NCBI GenBank assembly: GCA_028023455.1
Contig: JAQFVV010006541.1
Coordinates: forward strand, 735,128-799,127
Reading direction: 5' to 3'
DNA from: Epiperipatus broadwayi
Lineage: Eukaryota > Onychophora > Udeonychophora > Euonychophora > Peripatidae
DNA length: 64,000 nucleotides
Shown here: one piece after another, positions 1-11,700 of the stretch
Layout of the letters: each line of letters begins with the position of its first letter
Position numbering within the stretch: the stretch's first letter is position 1
Made by a program: the position numbers and the translations under genes
The notes under the pieces: model-generated
Databases searched by the model: none
Seen by the model: the letters and a program-made list of their open reading frames with translations, nothing else
Told to the model about the DNA's origin: nothing

Positions 1-449
1 TTTTTCAAAATAAAATTCCAATATAAACAAAGTTGAATATTTTTATTTCTCTGATAGTTAATAGTATTTAATATTTTAATATGCGAAATCATTTTATTTT
101 TTTAGTATTTCTTATCTTTTCCCAATAAGTCAAAAAATTTTGAGATTAAATTTGTGAACCATTTTTCATTTACATAATAGATATAAATGCAAGCATAATA
201 TTGAACTTTAGATCTATTACAGTAGCATATATATGCTTAATATCTTTGCTAACATGTTTGTTCTAGATTTACCATTACAATAGAACAACAGATGCAACAT
301 TAACGTACGATATAATCTCATGTTCCATTTTGTAAAATTATGTTTATCTTTAGATTTAAAAAATATTAATTTCTTATTACTAAAAATTCAGAAATATTAG
401 TCAAATTGCTTTGCCCATTTATTTTTAATATTTCTTTTTAAATACGGTA

Positions 450-474
450 AATAATAATAATAATAATAATAATA

Positions 475-530
<56 letters not shown>
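450..530. repeat. (AAT)n microsatellite
   Basis: About 80 bp of AAT/TAA trinucleotide repeat with one interruption. The surrounding 1-1100 is AT-rich DNA in which I see no gene. Confidence 0.95.
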
Positions 531-1109
531 TTATTTATTTATTCATTATGAAGCAAACAATAAATATAATACAGTGAGATAAATTCCATACAAGAAAAAT
601 CTTGTGTGAGGAATTTAAATGTAACAACTAAAAACACTAATAAAATACAAAAAAAAAAGTATAAATATAACATATAATATTAAAATCACACAGATATTGC
701 ATTTGGCAATTCAATCACAGTAGTAAATAATTACAACATAACATACAATATAAACAAAAAATAAAATAAAACAAAATAAAATAAAACTAGTGCTTAACAT
801 AATATAACCAGTGCCATAAATGCTTTTTAAAAATCAAATAACTAGTGTTCATTAAATTCACAGAACAATCTCTTATAAATACATATTATATAATTTAGGA
901 CCATTATAACTAAATTGCTTCCTACTAGATGTTTTAAGAAAATTAGGTTAAGCTAGCTAATATTTAGTAGTTAAACGAGTATTTACTAAAAACACTAGTA
1001 AAATACAAAATAATAATAATAATACATAGATACTTGCACACACTCTTTCATATATATAATTATACATTTATCAAATTCATTAATGTACATGAACACACAA
1101 GATATGATG

Positions 1110-1325
1110 TTATAACAAGGCTGAGCTTTGATTGCATATATGTGTGGAGATGATAATCTGAACCAACTGACGAGTGCTGGTTTAGCACAAAATACTTATA
1201 TTAGTGATTATAATCTTTTCGACGTGTTTGATCAAGTGTATCAGTGGTATGAGATAGCATGGATCTTTGAGGTTCATGTAAAAGTCTGAGTTCAAACCCC
1301 CTAAAGCCTGTACTGTAAAAAAATT
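1110..1325 (+). mobile_element. tRNA-related SINE with 5' hammerhead-like fold (copy 1)
   Basis: A short non-coding repeat found again at about 38165-38350 (+), 40235-40395 (-) and 40500-40625 (+). The 5' part (1153-1211) folds like a hammerhead ribozyme. The 3' part (about 1228-1313) looks tRNA-derived: a possible A box around 1230-1240 and a B-box-like AGTTCAAACCC near 1291-1301, at roughly tRNA spacing. It ends near an A-run at 1318-1324. No coding capacity is seen. Family membership rests on alignment by eye of four copies; the tRNA origin is inferred from the box motifs. Confidence 0.6.
1153..1211 (+). ncRNA. Hammerhead-ribozyme-like fold, G12 mutated
   Basis: CTGACGA core at 1167-1173. 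Stem II is GTGCT (1174-1178) with AGCAC (1184-1188) closing a GGTTT loop. The conserved GAAA box is AAAA (1189-1192), so the catalytic G12 is lost. A short stem III (ATA/TAT) leads to the predicted cleavage position after A1200. Stem I has two parts: ATAATC (1153-1158) with GATTAT (1206-1211), and ACCAA (1162-1166) with TTAGT (1201-1205, one mismatch). It is probably inactive. The G-to-A change sits in an ancestral CpG, compatible with methylation decay. Confidence 0.6.
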
Positions 1326-1959
1326 CATATTTCATAACTATGTATTATAATTTTATACGCTATTTCAAATTTTGTGCACCAACTCTCAGATATTTACATG
1401 TTCACACATACAACATATCAAAGCTGTTTTACCCTGTATGACAGTTCATTATATCATATTCAATACAAACCCAAAGAACTCTTATTGATTATTAAAATAA
1501 AATATTTACTTTGATATCTGTATTTTTTAAAACCATTTAGTTATATTTTCTTTTACCAAATTCTTCTGCAGCAAATACTATCATAAATACCTCAATAATT
1601 CTATATGAAATAAAGTAGATAATCATACAATATAAAATTACAAATTAATACAAAGAACGAATTTTAAATTTATAAAACATATTTATATATGCTAGAGTGT
1701 TTTACCTATTAATGAAAAGATTAAATATTTTTCCCTGTTATAATGAGAATCAACCCCTTTTCTCAAGTAGTCACACTTGTTACCATAACAGTATTTTGTT
1801 ATAATGGCCAAAAAGAAGCACATACACATATAACTTTAACATTCTGCATAAAAACAACATATTTTCAATGTAACACAAAATTCTTCCAACAAAATCAAGA
1901 AATGGCTATGGAATCACCATTGCTACCCCTAATTAGCAATATTTAGATGGTAGAATGTA

Positions 1960-2855
1960 AAACCACATCTATAAAAGCTACTCCATATCCACAAATAGTT
2001 TAGCTTCACTATATAGATGATACATTTTTTGTATGGCCACATGGTGAAGCATTTCTACAAACTTTCTGGAAATATGTCAACAATATATCATAGAATCAGG
2101 AAAAAACAAAAATCAGCATGCTTACACATTCTTGTGACAAGACTCCCTCATTGCAAAATCAAAACTATAGTTTACTGAAAAACCCACATATATAGGAAAA
2201 TACATAGGCTATATATCCAATCACATTCATGGAGTTATGCTATCACTATGGAACAGAGCAAAAGAAGTTTGTTGAAAAAAGAAAAGATCTATATAAAACA
2301 AACTTATGAAAAATGGTTATCCATCAGCTATTATTAAGAAAACTTTAAACAGACAACAAAAATAACCATCAAAAGAAAAAAAACAATTATTGGTACTGAA
2401 GTGTATCCATACATACCAAAAAAAGGAAACAAATTTAGGAAAATATGCAATCAGTATAACATCAAGCTTTCTAGAGCCATACCCCACTATGAGGAATTCT
2501 AACATCTACAAAATATAAACTTGAAATACTGAAAAGAACAAACTGCATCTATGAAATCTCATGTAAATGTGAAATTTTTGAACATTGGTGAGGCCAGTCA
2601 GACCATTGAAAAGGACTTGTAAGAAAACAAACTGATGATAGAAGAGAGAAAACAGATGTGTCTAAGGTAACAGACCATATATGTACCAATACAAAAATAT
2701 TGGAGAAGAAAATGTGCAAAGAAAAAAATCAAAGCTGTTCACATGACAATAGCAAACAATCCCATAAGTCAATCTAGTATATCTATATACAATGTATGGA
2801 AACCATTAATCAACTTTGCTCTTAAGGAAAAAGTGGACAAGTATTATTAAATTTC
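1960..2855 (+). pseudogene. Decayed Penelope-like element (RT end plus GIY-YIG region)
   Basis: No open frame survives. At 2007-2045 the translation reads HYIDDTFFVWPHG, the catalytic YxDD box of Penelope-like reverse transcriptase in its usual context. Downstream, about 2540-2640 in shifted frames, are remnants of the ISCKC/GQ pattern of the GIY-YIG endonuclease that follows RT in these elements. Many stops and frameshifts make this an old dead copy. The N-terminal part of the element is not recognisable upstream. Confidence 0.65.
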
Positions 2856-2870
2856 TACTGACAGTTGCCT

Positions 2871-3010
2871 TTGGCAGGATGGCTCAATTGGTTAAAGTAT
2901 TACTTTAAAATTCAATATTCAAGAATCTAAAGGTCCAGGCTCAATTCCTATACTAGTACTGTCAGTGGTCAGGCAAGCACCACCTGAAGAAGTAGGGAGA
3001 ATAATACCTC
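2871..3010 (+). mobile_element. tRNA-derived SINE-like sequence
   Basis: A box TGGCTCAATTGG (2880-2891) and B box GGCTCAATTCC (2938-2948) lie 58 bp apart, the normal spacing of an internal RNA polymerase III promoter. The cloverleaf is poor (weak acceptor and T stems), so this looks like a SINE head or tRNA pseudogene, not a working tRNA. It differs from the SINE at 1110-1325. Confidence 0.55.
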
Positions 3011-3089
3011 TCAAAATGTTATTCTTATATTTAACCAGTGTGCTATTACAACAATTGAATCTATTTGGAATATTTAAATAAAGTTAATT

Positions 3090-4444
3090 TGGTTGTTTTA
3101 CAATAGCATGTTGAAACTACCGGAGGGCATTATTTCTGTGATAGTGCACAGAAATATGGCATTTAGGTGGCCTACCACCGCTAAAACAAGCATTCTATTT
3201 CTAATGCATAAGCCTAGAAATAGTCCGCTCGGTACAGGGTGGCTGCTTGTGTCTATTTCTACGCTAATGCACAGAAACATGACATTGAATCTGCTGCAGA
3301 AGCTATCGGGTCAGCTTACAGCTCAGATTTGTGCTAAGCATTTTCGATGTGCGATCACATTTCACTTTTGGCTACAGTATCGGGTGAGGGTGTCTGGAAT
3401 TTCGATTGTCAAAACTATTTTAATATTCATTAAGACCACCCCCCTCTAACTGGCATCTTTTAGGAATGTATACTAACAATTATCAGCAGAGTCTCATGTT
3501 TCCCTAGCCCCCATTTCCTACTCAAAAAATTTGGCAAGTGTAGGTTCCAGCGCGATTCCGATGAAATCACGCTCTAAGTCCCACTTCTGCGAGAACAATG
3601 GCGAGCTTCATCGAATAGCTGAAATCAGAAAACTTGCTGCGAATGTCAAAGATTCTCTGACTGCTGCTGCTGTGGAAACGAGTTATCGAACAAAAGAAAG
3701 AGCTTTGAAGCTGCATGTGTGCTGTTCCTGAACAGCCCTAAAAGTTGCTTTTAATTGCATATGGGGTTTTGGTAATTACAGTAAAAAGTTGGTCAACCTT
3801 CGTTACCTTCGCTTAGGAATTGTAACCACTCACCCCTACCACCTTTCCCAAAAGTTGGACCTTTCGGTTGTAAATGTGGTTTGGTACCGTTAAATGGACA
3901 ATCGATTTGGTATTTGTAATTTATTATAAAACAACAAAAATATAAAAAAGAAAATAAGCTGATTTTGTCATAGAATACCCGACCACTGCCGTTAAAGAAA
4001 ATGTAAGTAATGAGAAAGAATAAAAAGTAACTACTTTTTAAAATTCATTTCGATCGATGTACCCTTTTTTTTTTTTTTTTGTTTTCGTTCCAAAAATTGT
4101 TATTTGATAGATAGTAGTTTTGGTTAAATGTGATCAACAAAATCAAAAACATACATATAAAAAAAAAAAGAATTCCTGCCATCCCCCTCAAAAAAAAATA
4201 TAAGTAATGAAAAGAATAACAAAAAAAAAAAATTAAGTATTTTTTTAAATTCAATTTTTTGATTTCTGCATATTTTTTGTTGTTGTTGTTGTTGTTGCAT
4301 ATTCCAAAATTTATTTGATATTACTTTACTTTGAAATGTGATAATAAACAAACCCGGCGGTGGTCCTGTAAACATTATATTTATCTTCATTTACAAACAA
4401 AGCCCGCCCTCCGACGGTTTCAACACGCTATTGTAAAACAACCA
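3090..4444. mobile_element. Non-autonomous DNA transposon with 39-bp terminal inverted repeats
   Basis: The ends 3090-3128 and 4406-4444 are inverted copies (35 of 39 bases match), beginning TGGTTGTTTTACAATAGC. The flanks carry a 6-bp direct repeat TTAATT (3084-3089 and 4445-4450), a likely target-site duplication. The interior is richer in GC than its surroundings (3100-3900), then turns into homopolymer and GTT-repeat DNA (4276-4297). Short open frames inside, such as 3093-3449 and 3531-3731, have no recognised domain. No transposase is seen, so it is a deletion derivative or MITE. Superfamily not assigned. Confidence 0.75.
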
Positions 4445-4450
4445 TTAATT

Positions 4451-6386
4451 CTTTCTAAAGACATTCAATACAAATATTAGATGATGGAAATAGACCAATA
4501 CACAAATTAGGAATTTCTTAAATATTGTTCATGGCTACAACACAATTCACTAAATAATATATCGGTAAAGCTAGGAGTAGATTTAATAATTAATGAATAG
4601 TAAAAAAAACCAGTTCCACCTTAGGTTTGAGCAGTATTTAATTAATCGTTAAGTATAAAATGAATTTGAACTACTTTTTTTTCAGTTGAGTAGCAAATTA
4701 AACCAGAAATCATTAAGTAGCTTATTTCTGGATCCTTAATCAGTTATAATGATAACAATAATAATATCATTTTATTGACATCGGCTGAAAGATAAAAATA
4801 TTAATGAAGTCTTCTTTTAAGATTTTGAAAGAATTAATTTTAATAACTTTTTTCTCTGTTAATCATATCAAAAGTATTTTAAAGGTATCACATTTTATCT
4901 CATTCTCAAAGCTGGTTGAAACTTGAAAATAATTCATCTTTTACTATCCATTTAAATGTATACAACTTGAAATTTTATTCATAACATAAGAGAAAATTAC
5001 TAATGATATTCATTATAACATATTTGTCTACAAGTTAAAATACATGAAAGTAAATTAATTGCTTGTTAGATTTGATGTCAGTTTCAAAGTATATATATGA
5101 TAAATTTTAGAGTTAAAAAGTAATAGCCAAAAAGTTCAAATTAACTAACAATGTTTTTATAATAAGATAAAATAAATTCTCATCTGTAGATGTTTTATGG
5201 GCTTCTGGTAATTTGCAATTCCGATGTTTTTATAATTTCTAAATAGTATAAAATTGGCATTCTTTTATGACTATCATTCAATGCATGACTTAATACACAC
5301 TGTAGGAGAGTAATACAAGGATAACTTCTAAAAAAAGAGCTTTGCTAATTGCTCAACAAGCTTTGAGATAAATGCTTAGCAAGAGAAAGAATTTAAAATA
5401 TCTTTATCTAAAAACCAAGCCCCATCCCCTGACCATGGTTTTATGCTTTTGGCACTCCTCAGAGAGGCACTGGGGTAGCTTCAGATACCAGATCTAAAAA
5501 CACCAACCCAAAGCCAGCATTTAATATTTAATTAGATTTAAATCTACATCAATTAAATTTAAATATAATCAGAGCAAACTTTTCTGATCATAACAGAATA
5601 GATATTACTATCAGCTTTACAAGTGAATAAAGATTAAGGTCTTATTGGATAACTGTGAATGTAGTACAATAACTCATCCAATCAATAACAATTTAAGTAA
5701 AACATGCAACTATTTGACTACAATTTCAATTATTATCTTCAATAAATATTATCTTATATCCTCCTAATTATTAAATCAACAATACTGATAAAATTTCTAT
5801 TTCAGTATAAATGCTACATGTAATTAACAAACTAGTTACAATGTCTTCTAATTATTCATTAAAGACACAATAATATCAAATTTAATAATTTATTACCATA
5901 GCAAGTTTATAGATAGTTAGATAATAGCTATTGACTTCAATACAAAGAAAATAATCATACTCACCAATTCCAAAATTTGATTTTCAAATTATTCTATGGT
6001 TATCTCAAATAACTTATGTGATGTAGTCACTTCATCTTGTTTCTCTTGAATGCTATTAAACAATGAATTTGTATTGCAAAATTAAATAATAATCACACAC
6101 ATTTGTGTGTTTTAAAATAAAAAATATGCATTAGGTGAATAGATCATAAACAATTAATATATACAACTATGATGTATAATTGTATGTACAGTAGATCACC
6201 AACTGATCTTAATTTCATATTTAAATAGGTGATTGCACATCAATCTTTACCTATTGCATACAAAATACAAACATATATTTATTGTAACACAAGAAAATAT
6301 TGTTGAACATAAATATTATCTGAAATATAAGAGAGTTCAAAATATATCTTCTTTCTATACTTCATATAAAAATATAGCTGATTGAT
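4451..6386. other. AT-rich non-coding stretch
   Basis: No gene, fold or transposon end recognised. A small less AT-rich patch near 5410-5510 may be an old repeat fragment. Confidence 0.5.
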
Positions 6387-6409
6387 ATATATATATATAT
6401 ATATATAAT
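6387..6409. repeat. (TA)n microsatellite
   Basis: TA dinucleotide run directly in front of the hammerhead-like motif at 6418-6458. Similar TA runs border many insertions in this window. Confidence 0.9.
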
Positions 6410-6417
6410 GTCCCAAC

Positions 6418-6458
6418 TCCTCACTGAAGAGACCCATAGGTCAAAACCGGTCTGGGGA
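6418..6458 (+). ncRNA. Hammerhead-ribozyme-like fold of a second type, G12 mutated
   Basis: CTGAAGA core (6424-6430), stem II GACC/GGTC (6431-6434 with 6439-6442) closing CATA, then AAAA (6443-6446) in place of GAAA. A minimal stem III ACCGGT (6446-6451) is followed by C6452 as predicted cleavage base. Stem I is TCCTCA (6418-6423) with TGGGGA (6453-6458), one G-T wobble. Only G12 departs from the consensus, again a CpG-type change. An A-run at 6517-6527 may mark the 3' end of the small retroelement carrying it. Confidence 0.55.
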
Positions 6459-6529
6459 CAATCCAAGATAAAAATGATTTGAATGCCTTCTCTTGTAGTA
6501 GCATTTATCATAAATAAAAAAAAAAAAGC

Positions 6530-8670
6530 TTGTTTAGAGTTATTAGCACGCTCTTAATTTTATATTGTACCGAGACAAAGTCGGTACAGGTATATACGCA
6601 CACACACGAGCAATGTAAACACTCTATATATTTTTTTTTTTCACTTTCAACTTATGATAAAAAAATAGATGTAGTTTTCTTTCAATGCGTTATAAAATAC
6701 ATTGTAAAATAAAATGTTAATATTTCTGATTAAATAGTTTAAGGCTTTCATATAATCTACTATAATAATATTCTCTAAAAAAATAAAATATAAAGTATTA
6801 CTAATATGCCATTTTAAATCTCAATAAGTGATTTCTACTTGTATATGCCGCGGGGGTAATTAAAAGGGGTTTATTTTAAATTATAACTGTAGTGAAAGTT
6901 AAAAGTTTATAGAAGTGATTTTGAGACAGATTAAATGCTCGACTTTTAAACTAATGTAATTTAAATTGTTCTCTTAAAGCACGCACACATGTATGCATAA
7001 AAGGTGTGAATAAGTATGAATTTTTCTAACTGAGATTGCAATGTGAGATTGCATAAACCTAAGATTGCCTCAAGCATATGGATTGAGTGGACATTACGTA
7101 GGACACGGACCCCAACGACAACTCAAAGAATATTGAACTCTGGGTGGAGATTCGACCCTCAGATAATAACCAACCCATATAAATAGGAATCTAAATCTAA
7201 AAAAAAAAAAAGAAAAGGCTTTTTACACTCCTTTTTTTTGTCTTTTTGCTTGTATTTATGCTTATGCTTATAGTTTTTTCCTAGATTCCTCCGGAAGCTA
7301 CAACTAGAACTCTTCTTTTTTTGCTATCCGGTTTATCCAATATGATCACTGTGAAATTAACATTTAGAGCGTCGATCGTCATGATGGGCTAGGAAACCCT
7401 TCAGTGATTGACCGACGCTCCGCCGCCAGAACATCTCCACAGCTATGAATGATCAACAACAGTACCGCCCGAACATAGTGCTCCAATCAGTCTAAAGGAC
7501 GTTGTTCCGTTTAATATACAAGAATCGTCCAAACATACTACGCTGAACTTATGTGAAATGAATGACCATGTATTATGGAAACATCATATATCAGGTTCGA
7601 ACCCTCACCAAATTAGAAGCAGCAGAAGACTAAGCAAAATCCTAGGTAAACATTTTTTTATATAATGCTTCCATTCATTCTTTACGTAAACTTAAAAGGC
7701 AATCTCATAATTAATTAAATTCGACTTTCGTAAATCAAATATAAAATGATCCGTAATCCCTCATATGTAAATCTTATTATTTTAATCTCAACTTTCGTAA
7801 ATAAAAATATTAGATGCTACATAGTTCCTCATATTGAAATCTTAGGACTTTTCCAGTTATGAACTTTGATCCTAATTATTATTTTCTTTCGCAGATAAAC
7901 TATAACACACACCTACTTTCAAAATGTAAAAAGAGGAAATATATTTTATCAGCCATGTTTATTATGTATAATATGTTCTTTTCTGTGCGAGTGCGAGAAT
8001 GCGCGTATGTGCGTGCAAATAAAGCTATTAATCAATGTTTCATTTTTTTATAATCAATAAATTTTTTTTTTAATTTAAACAAGTCGAGCATTCCTCAAAT
8101 CATTTTCTATAATTAAATATATATTTTTTTTGAAATTATTATTAAAATTAGCATTTATTCATGCAATTAATTATTTTACTTTTAAATTTGTCTTTCTTAT
8201 ATTTTTTTGTTTTTTATTTCTTTTAAATTTCATTCATAAACATCATGCCGTAAGTCACGATGTTTACTTATTATGTAGTTAACCTAGGTTTAAGAGTGGG
8301 GAGGGCCTATTATTAATAAATATAAGTAAATGTCAATAGAGCTAGTATAAATAATTCTATTGGACTGTATGATAAAAGGGAGGGATGATATTATAAGCGT
8401 CTAATTGTTTATTCTAATGATGCCTCAACCGAGCATTCGTATTAGTTATAAATAACCAATGATCCCGTCCAATGCTTGGACCGATCTGTTAATCAACCGA
8501 TCTTCTTATCCATGGGTTAATATTGTGTCATTTGCCAGAATAATAGTCTTGAAGGCAATTACGTCACGACCCTGAGTGACCCCTATTGGTCTATGCTGGG
8601 AGTTCGAGCTTATGGGCAGGGATTAGACTTCAAAATCGTTTTGATATGACGTAAGGTGATGCGAGAAATT
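6530..8670. other. Non-coding region with scattered low-AT patches
   Basis: No gene recognised. At 7368-7425 GAGCGTCG and CGACGCTC form the 8-bp base of an imperfect hairpin. A perfect B-box-like GGTTCGAACCC lies near 7592-7602 without a clear A box. The patches 7090-7640 and 8380-8660 have higher GC than their surroundings and may be remains of unrecognised repeats. Confidence 0.4.
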
Positions 8671-8795
8671 AAATTGTGATGTGATGATGTGATGTGATGT
8701 ATTATGGCTTCTCCTTAAGCGAAGTCAAGAATATCTCAGCAATTAAGCCCAGATAAACCTGTTAGCCACTTTCTTTTACATTCCCCACTCTAAAT

Positions 8796-11700
8796 TTACC
8801 CATAATCTGCTCTATCCCATTTCCACAACATAATTTTTGTCAACTCTATAACCTTTATATCTAAATCCCCCTTATCTTTTCCCAAACCTAGCATAAAAAC
8901 CAATAATTCACTTTCTGTATAATCACTCTTTTCATATTTATTTTTCCACAACTTCATTATATGTACCCTTTCTGTTTTCAAACATTTACATTCAATTAAC
9001 AAATGCCTAATATTTTCAATTCCTTCCTTACATAATTTACAAAATAAATCACCCATATTTTTCCATTTACATGTATATTCTTTTGTAGCTAAAGATCCCG
9101 TTCGAGCCTTAAACAATAAACTACTTTCCTTACTATTATCATATATTAACTCACACCTAATATTCTGTTTATTTCTATATATATTTAAACTCTTTTTACT
9201 CTCCATACTATTTCTCCATCTCTCTAACTCCCTAGTCTTTATTAATAAATTTATTCTTTTATCCCATTCCTTACTACTATAACACTCAATAATCCTCTTA
9301 ACACAATCATCCCATCTTTTGTACAAATATACTGATATAAATTCTTTATCCAAATCTTTTGCATAGCGCATTACCTTTCTCACCCATCTTGTTACCTGCC
9401 CTTTACTCATAACCCAATTAAATACTATTTTAGCTATTCTTTTATTATCCATAAACTGCAATCTACCAAACATTTTCATTTTACTTTTTGCATCTCTCAT
9501 ATGAAAACTTGACCATCCCATTTCTCCTTGAATTGCCTCCCTTGCTGTCCATACTTCTGCATCCAATGCATGTCTTCCTACTTCCCTTTGAGCTTTTTCT
9601 AAGTAATCTAATATCTTTTTACTAACATATAATGCATCATTACCATATGTTAACCCTGCTACTGCAACTCCTTTCCATATAATTCTAGCTACATCATATT
9701 TATTATATGAAAATACTGTTAATTTCTTTATCAATCCCTTTCTTTTCTTTGCTTCATTTATCAATTTTTTCTCCCATTCATCCAAATAATTTTTCTGATT
9801 ACTTAAAATAATTCCCAAATAACTATATCTATTCACCACACTTAACTTAATATCTCCCAATAAAAATTCTACATCTTCTCTTTCCTCAGTATTAACCATC
9901 ATTATATTTGATTTTTCTTCACTAAATTTAATCCCCATCTCTTTACCCACCCTTGCACATGTCCTCAACATAACTTCCATATCTTCTCTTTTTTCTGCAC
10001 ACAAAAATATATCATCTGCAAAAAAAAGACCTGACAAAATATATACTCCCTTACTACCTATTAACGGTATCTCTATCCCTCTTCCTAATCTTTCTATTGC
10101 TCTTTCCATTTCACTCAAATACAACACAAACAAAATAGGTGACATAGGGCATCCTTGCCTTAGTCCCACACCATTTTTAACTTTAATTGATTCTATATTC
10201 TCTAATTGATATATATAATAATTATTTTCATATAATTTCTTAATAATATCCACTAAAGCTTCATCCATTCCCAAATTTGCTAAACTTATCCATAATCTAT
10301 TTCTATTTACTCTATCATATGCCTTCTCTATATCTATAAAACTCATATATAACTGTTTATCTGCATTCCTACTCATATCCATAAGTTGTGTAACTACAAA
10401 TAAACTATCTCCTATACGCCTATCTAATCTAAAACCTCCTTGCATTTCACCCACTACATTATTCCCTTCCATCCATTTTACAACTTTACTAGCCACCATA
10501 TACGAGAAAACTTTATATAAAACTGATGTTACCGCTATCGGTCTATAATTATTCAACTTTCTATGATCCTTACCCTTTCCTTTAAATAATAACCTTACTC
10601 TTGTATTACTCCAACTACTTGGGAAAACTCTATTCTGTGCCATTTTATTAAAACAGGATAATAACTTTACTTTTGCCCTATATCCTAAATTCATTACCAT
10701 CTCTGCTGCCCATCCATCTAAACCTCTTGCCTTCCCACTTTTCAATTTCTTCTCTACCTCATTTAGTTCATTTTCTGAAAAACTAATATTCCCATTACTA
10801 TATTCTTTCATATTTTCTAATATTCTATCATTCACATCTAACATCTTTTCTATATTCATTACATAACTATTTAAGATTCTCTCTAAATCTTCTCTAGAAC
10901 TACACTCAGTTCCCTCATCATCTAGTAATACTAACTCTCTCTCCCCTACATTTCTCCTTTTAATATAATTCCAAAATTTTTTACTTCCATCTCTTCCACT
11001 TTTATTAATATCCTCCAACAATTTACTATTCAATTTTATTCTCTCTCTATAAATATCTATTTTAGCCAACTTCTTCTTTTCTAAGTACTTTTCCCATTTA
11101 GCATTAATATCTTTTTCACTTTCCTTATTCTTAATAGCACACTTATATTCTCTACATGCTTCTTTCCTTTCTTTTACACTTTTACTAATTTTAATTTTTT
11201 TATTACTTTTATTCTTTTCAATATTCTCACCTAAAACCCTATTTGCAACTTTTTCTACTTCCTTACACCAATCCTTATACTCATCCCCAACCCACTCTTC
11301 CATTATTTCTTCAACTTGTATTTTATACTCTTCCAACTTATTCTTATCATTTACTCTCCATCCACATCTTTCACTATTATTTCTACTTTTATTTCTATTC
11401 TCCATCACATTACTAACCATTTCAATTACAATGAAATTATGATCACTAGTGCATACTTTTTCTTCATTATCAAATACCTTAATTTTCCGTATTTTATTTA
11501 TTCCCTCTTTCTCTACCAATACATAATCTATTGTGTGAAATATATTATTTCTGGACCATGTGTATTGTCCCTCATAAATATTTAATAAATTTCCAATACT
11601 CAAATTCACTTTCTGACAAAAATTCTTCAAAAGCTGTCCATTTTTATTATCTACATCATCAATTTCTTCAATATGTCCATTCATATCCCCTATAACCATT

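Noticed and set aside
455-530. CRISPR or other array
   Set aside because: Simple AAT microsatellite; no spaced repeats of CRISPR type occur anywhere in the window.
2980-3030. Another hammerhead-like pattern (CTGAAGA, GGGAG/CTCTC, AAAATGTTA)
   Set aside because: Stem I does not pair at the core and G12 is absent; too weak beside the better examples.
3093-3449. 118-codon open frame inside the DNA transposon
   Set aside because: No domain, overlaps an equally long antisense frame, and begins inside the terminal inverted repeat.
4124-4390. 88-codon minus frame with a glutamine run
   Set aside because: The run is a translated GTT microsatellite and the rest is homopolymer DNA.
11316-11585. Plus-strand frames across the LINE
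   Set aside because: Antisense shadows of ORF2; composition is the complement of its lysine/glutamate-rich code.
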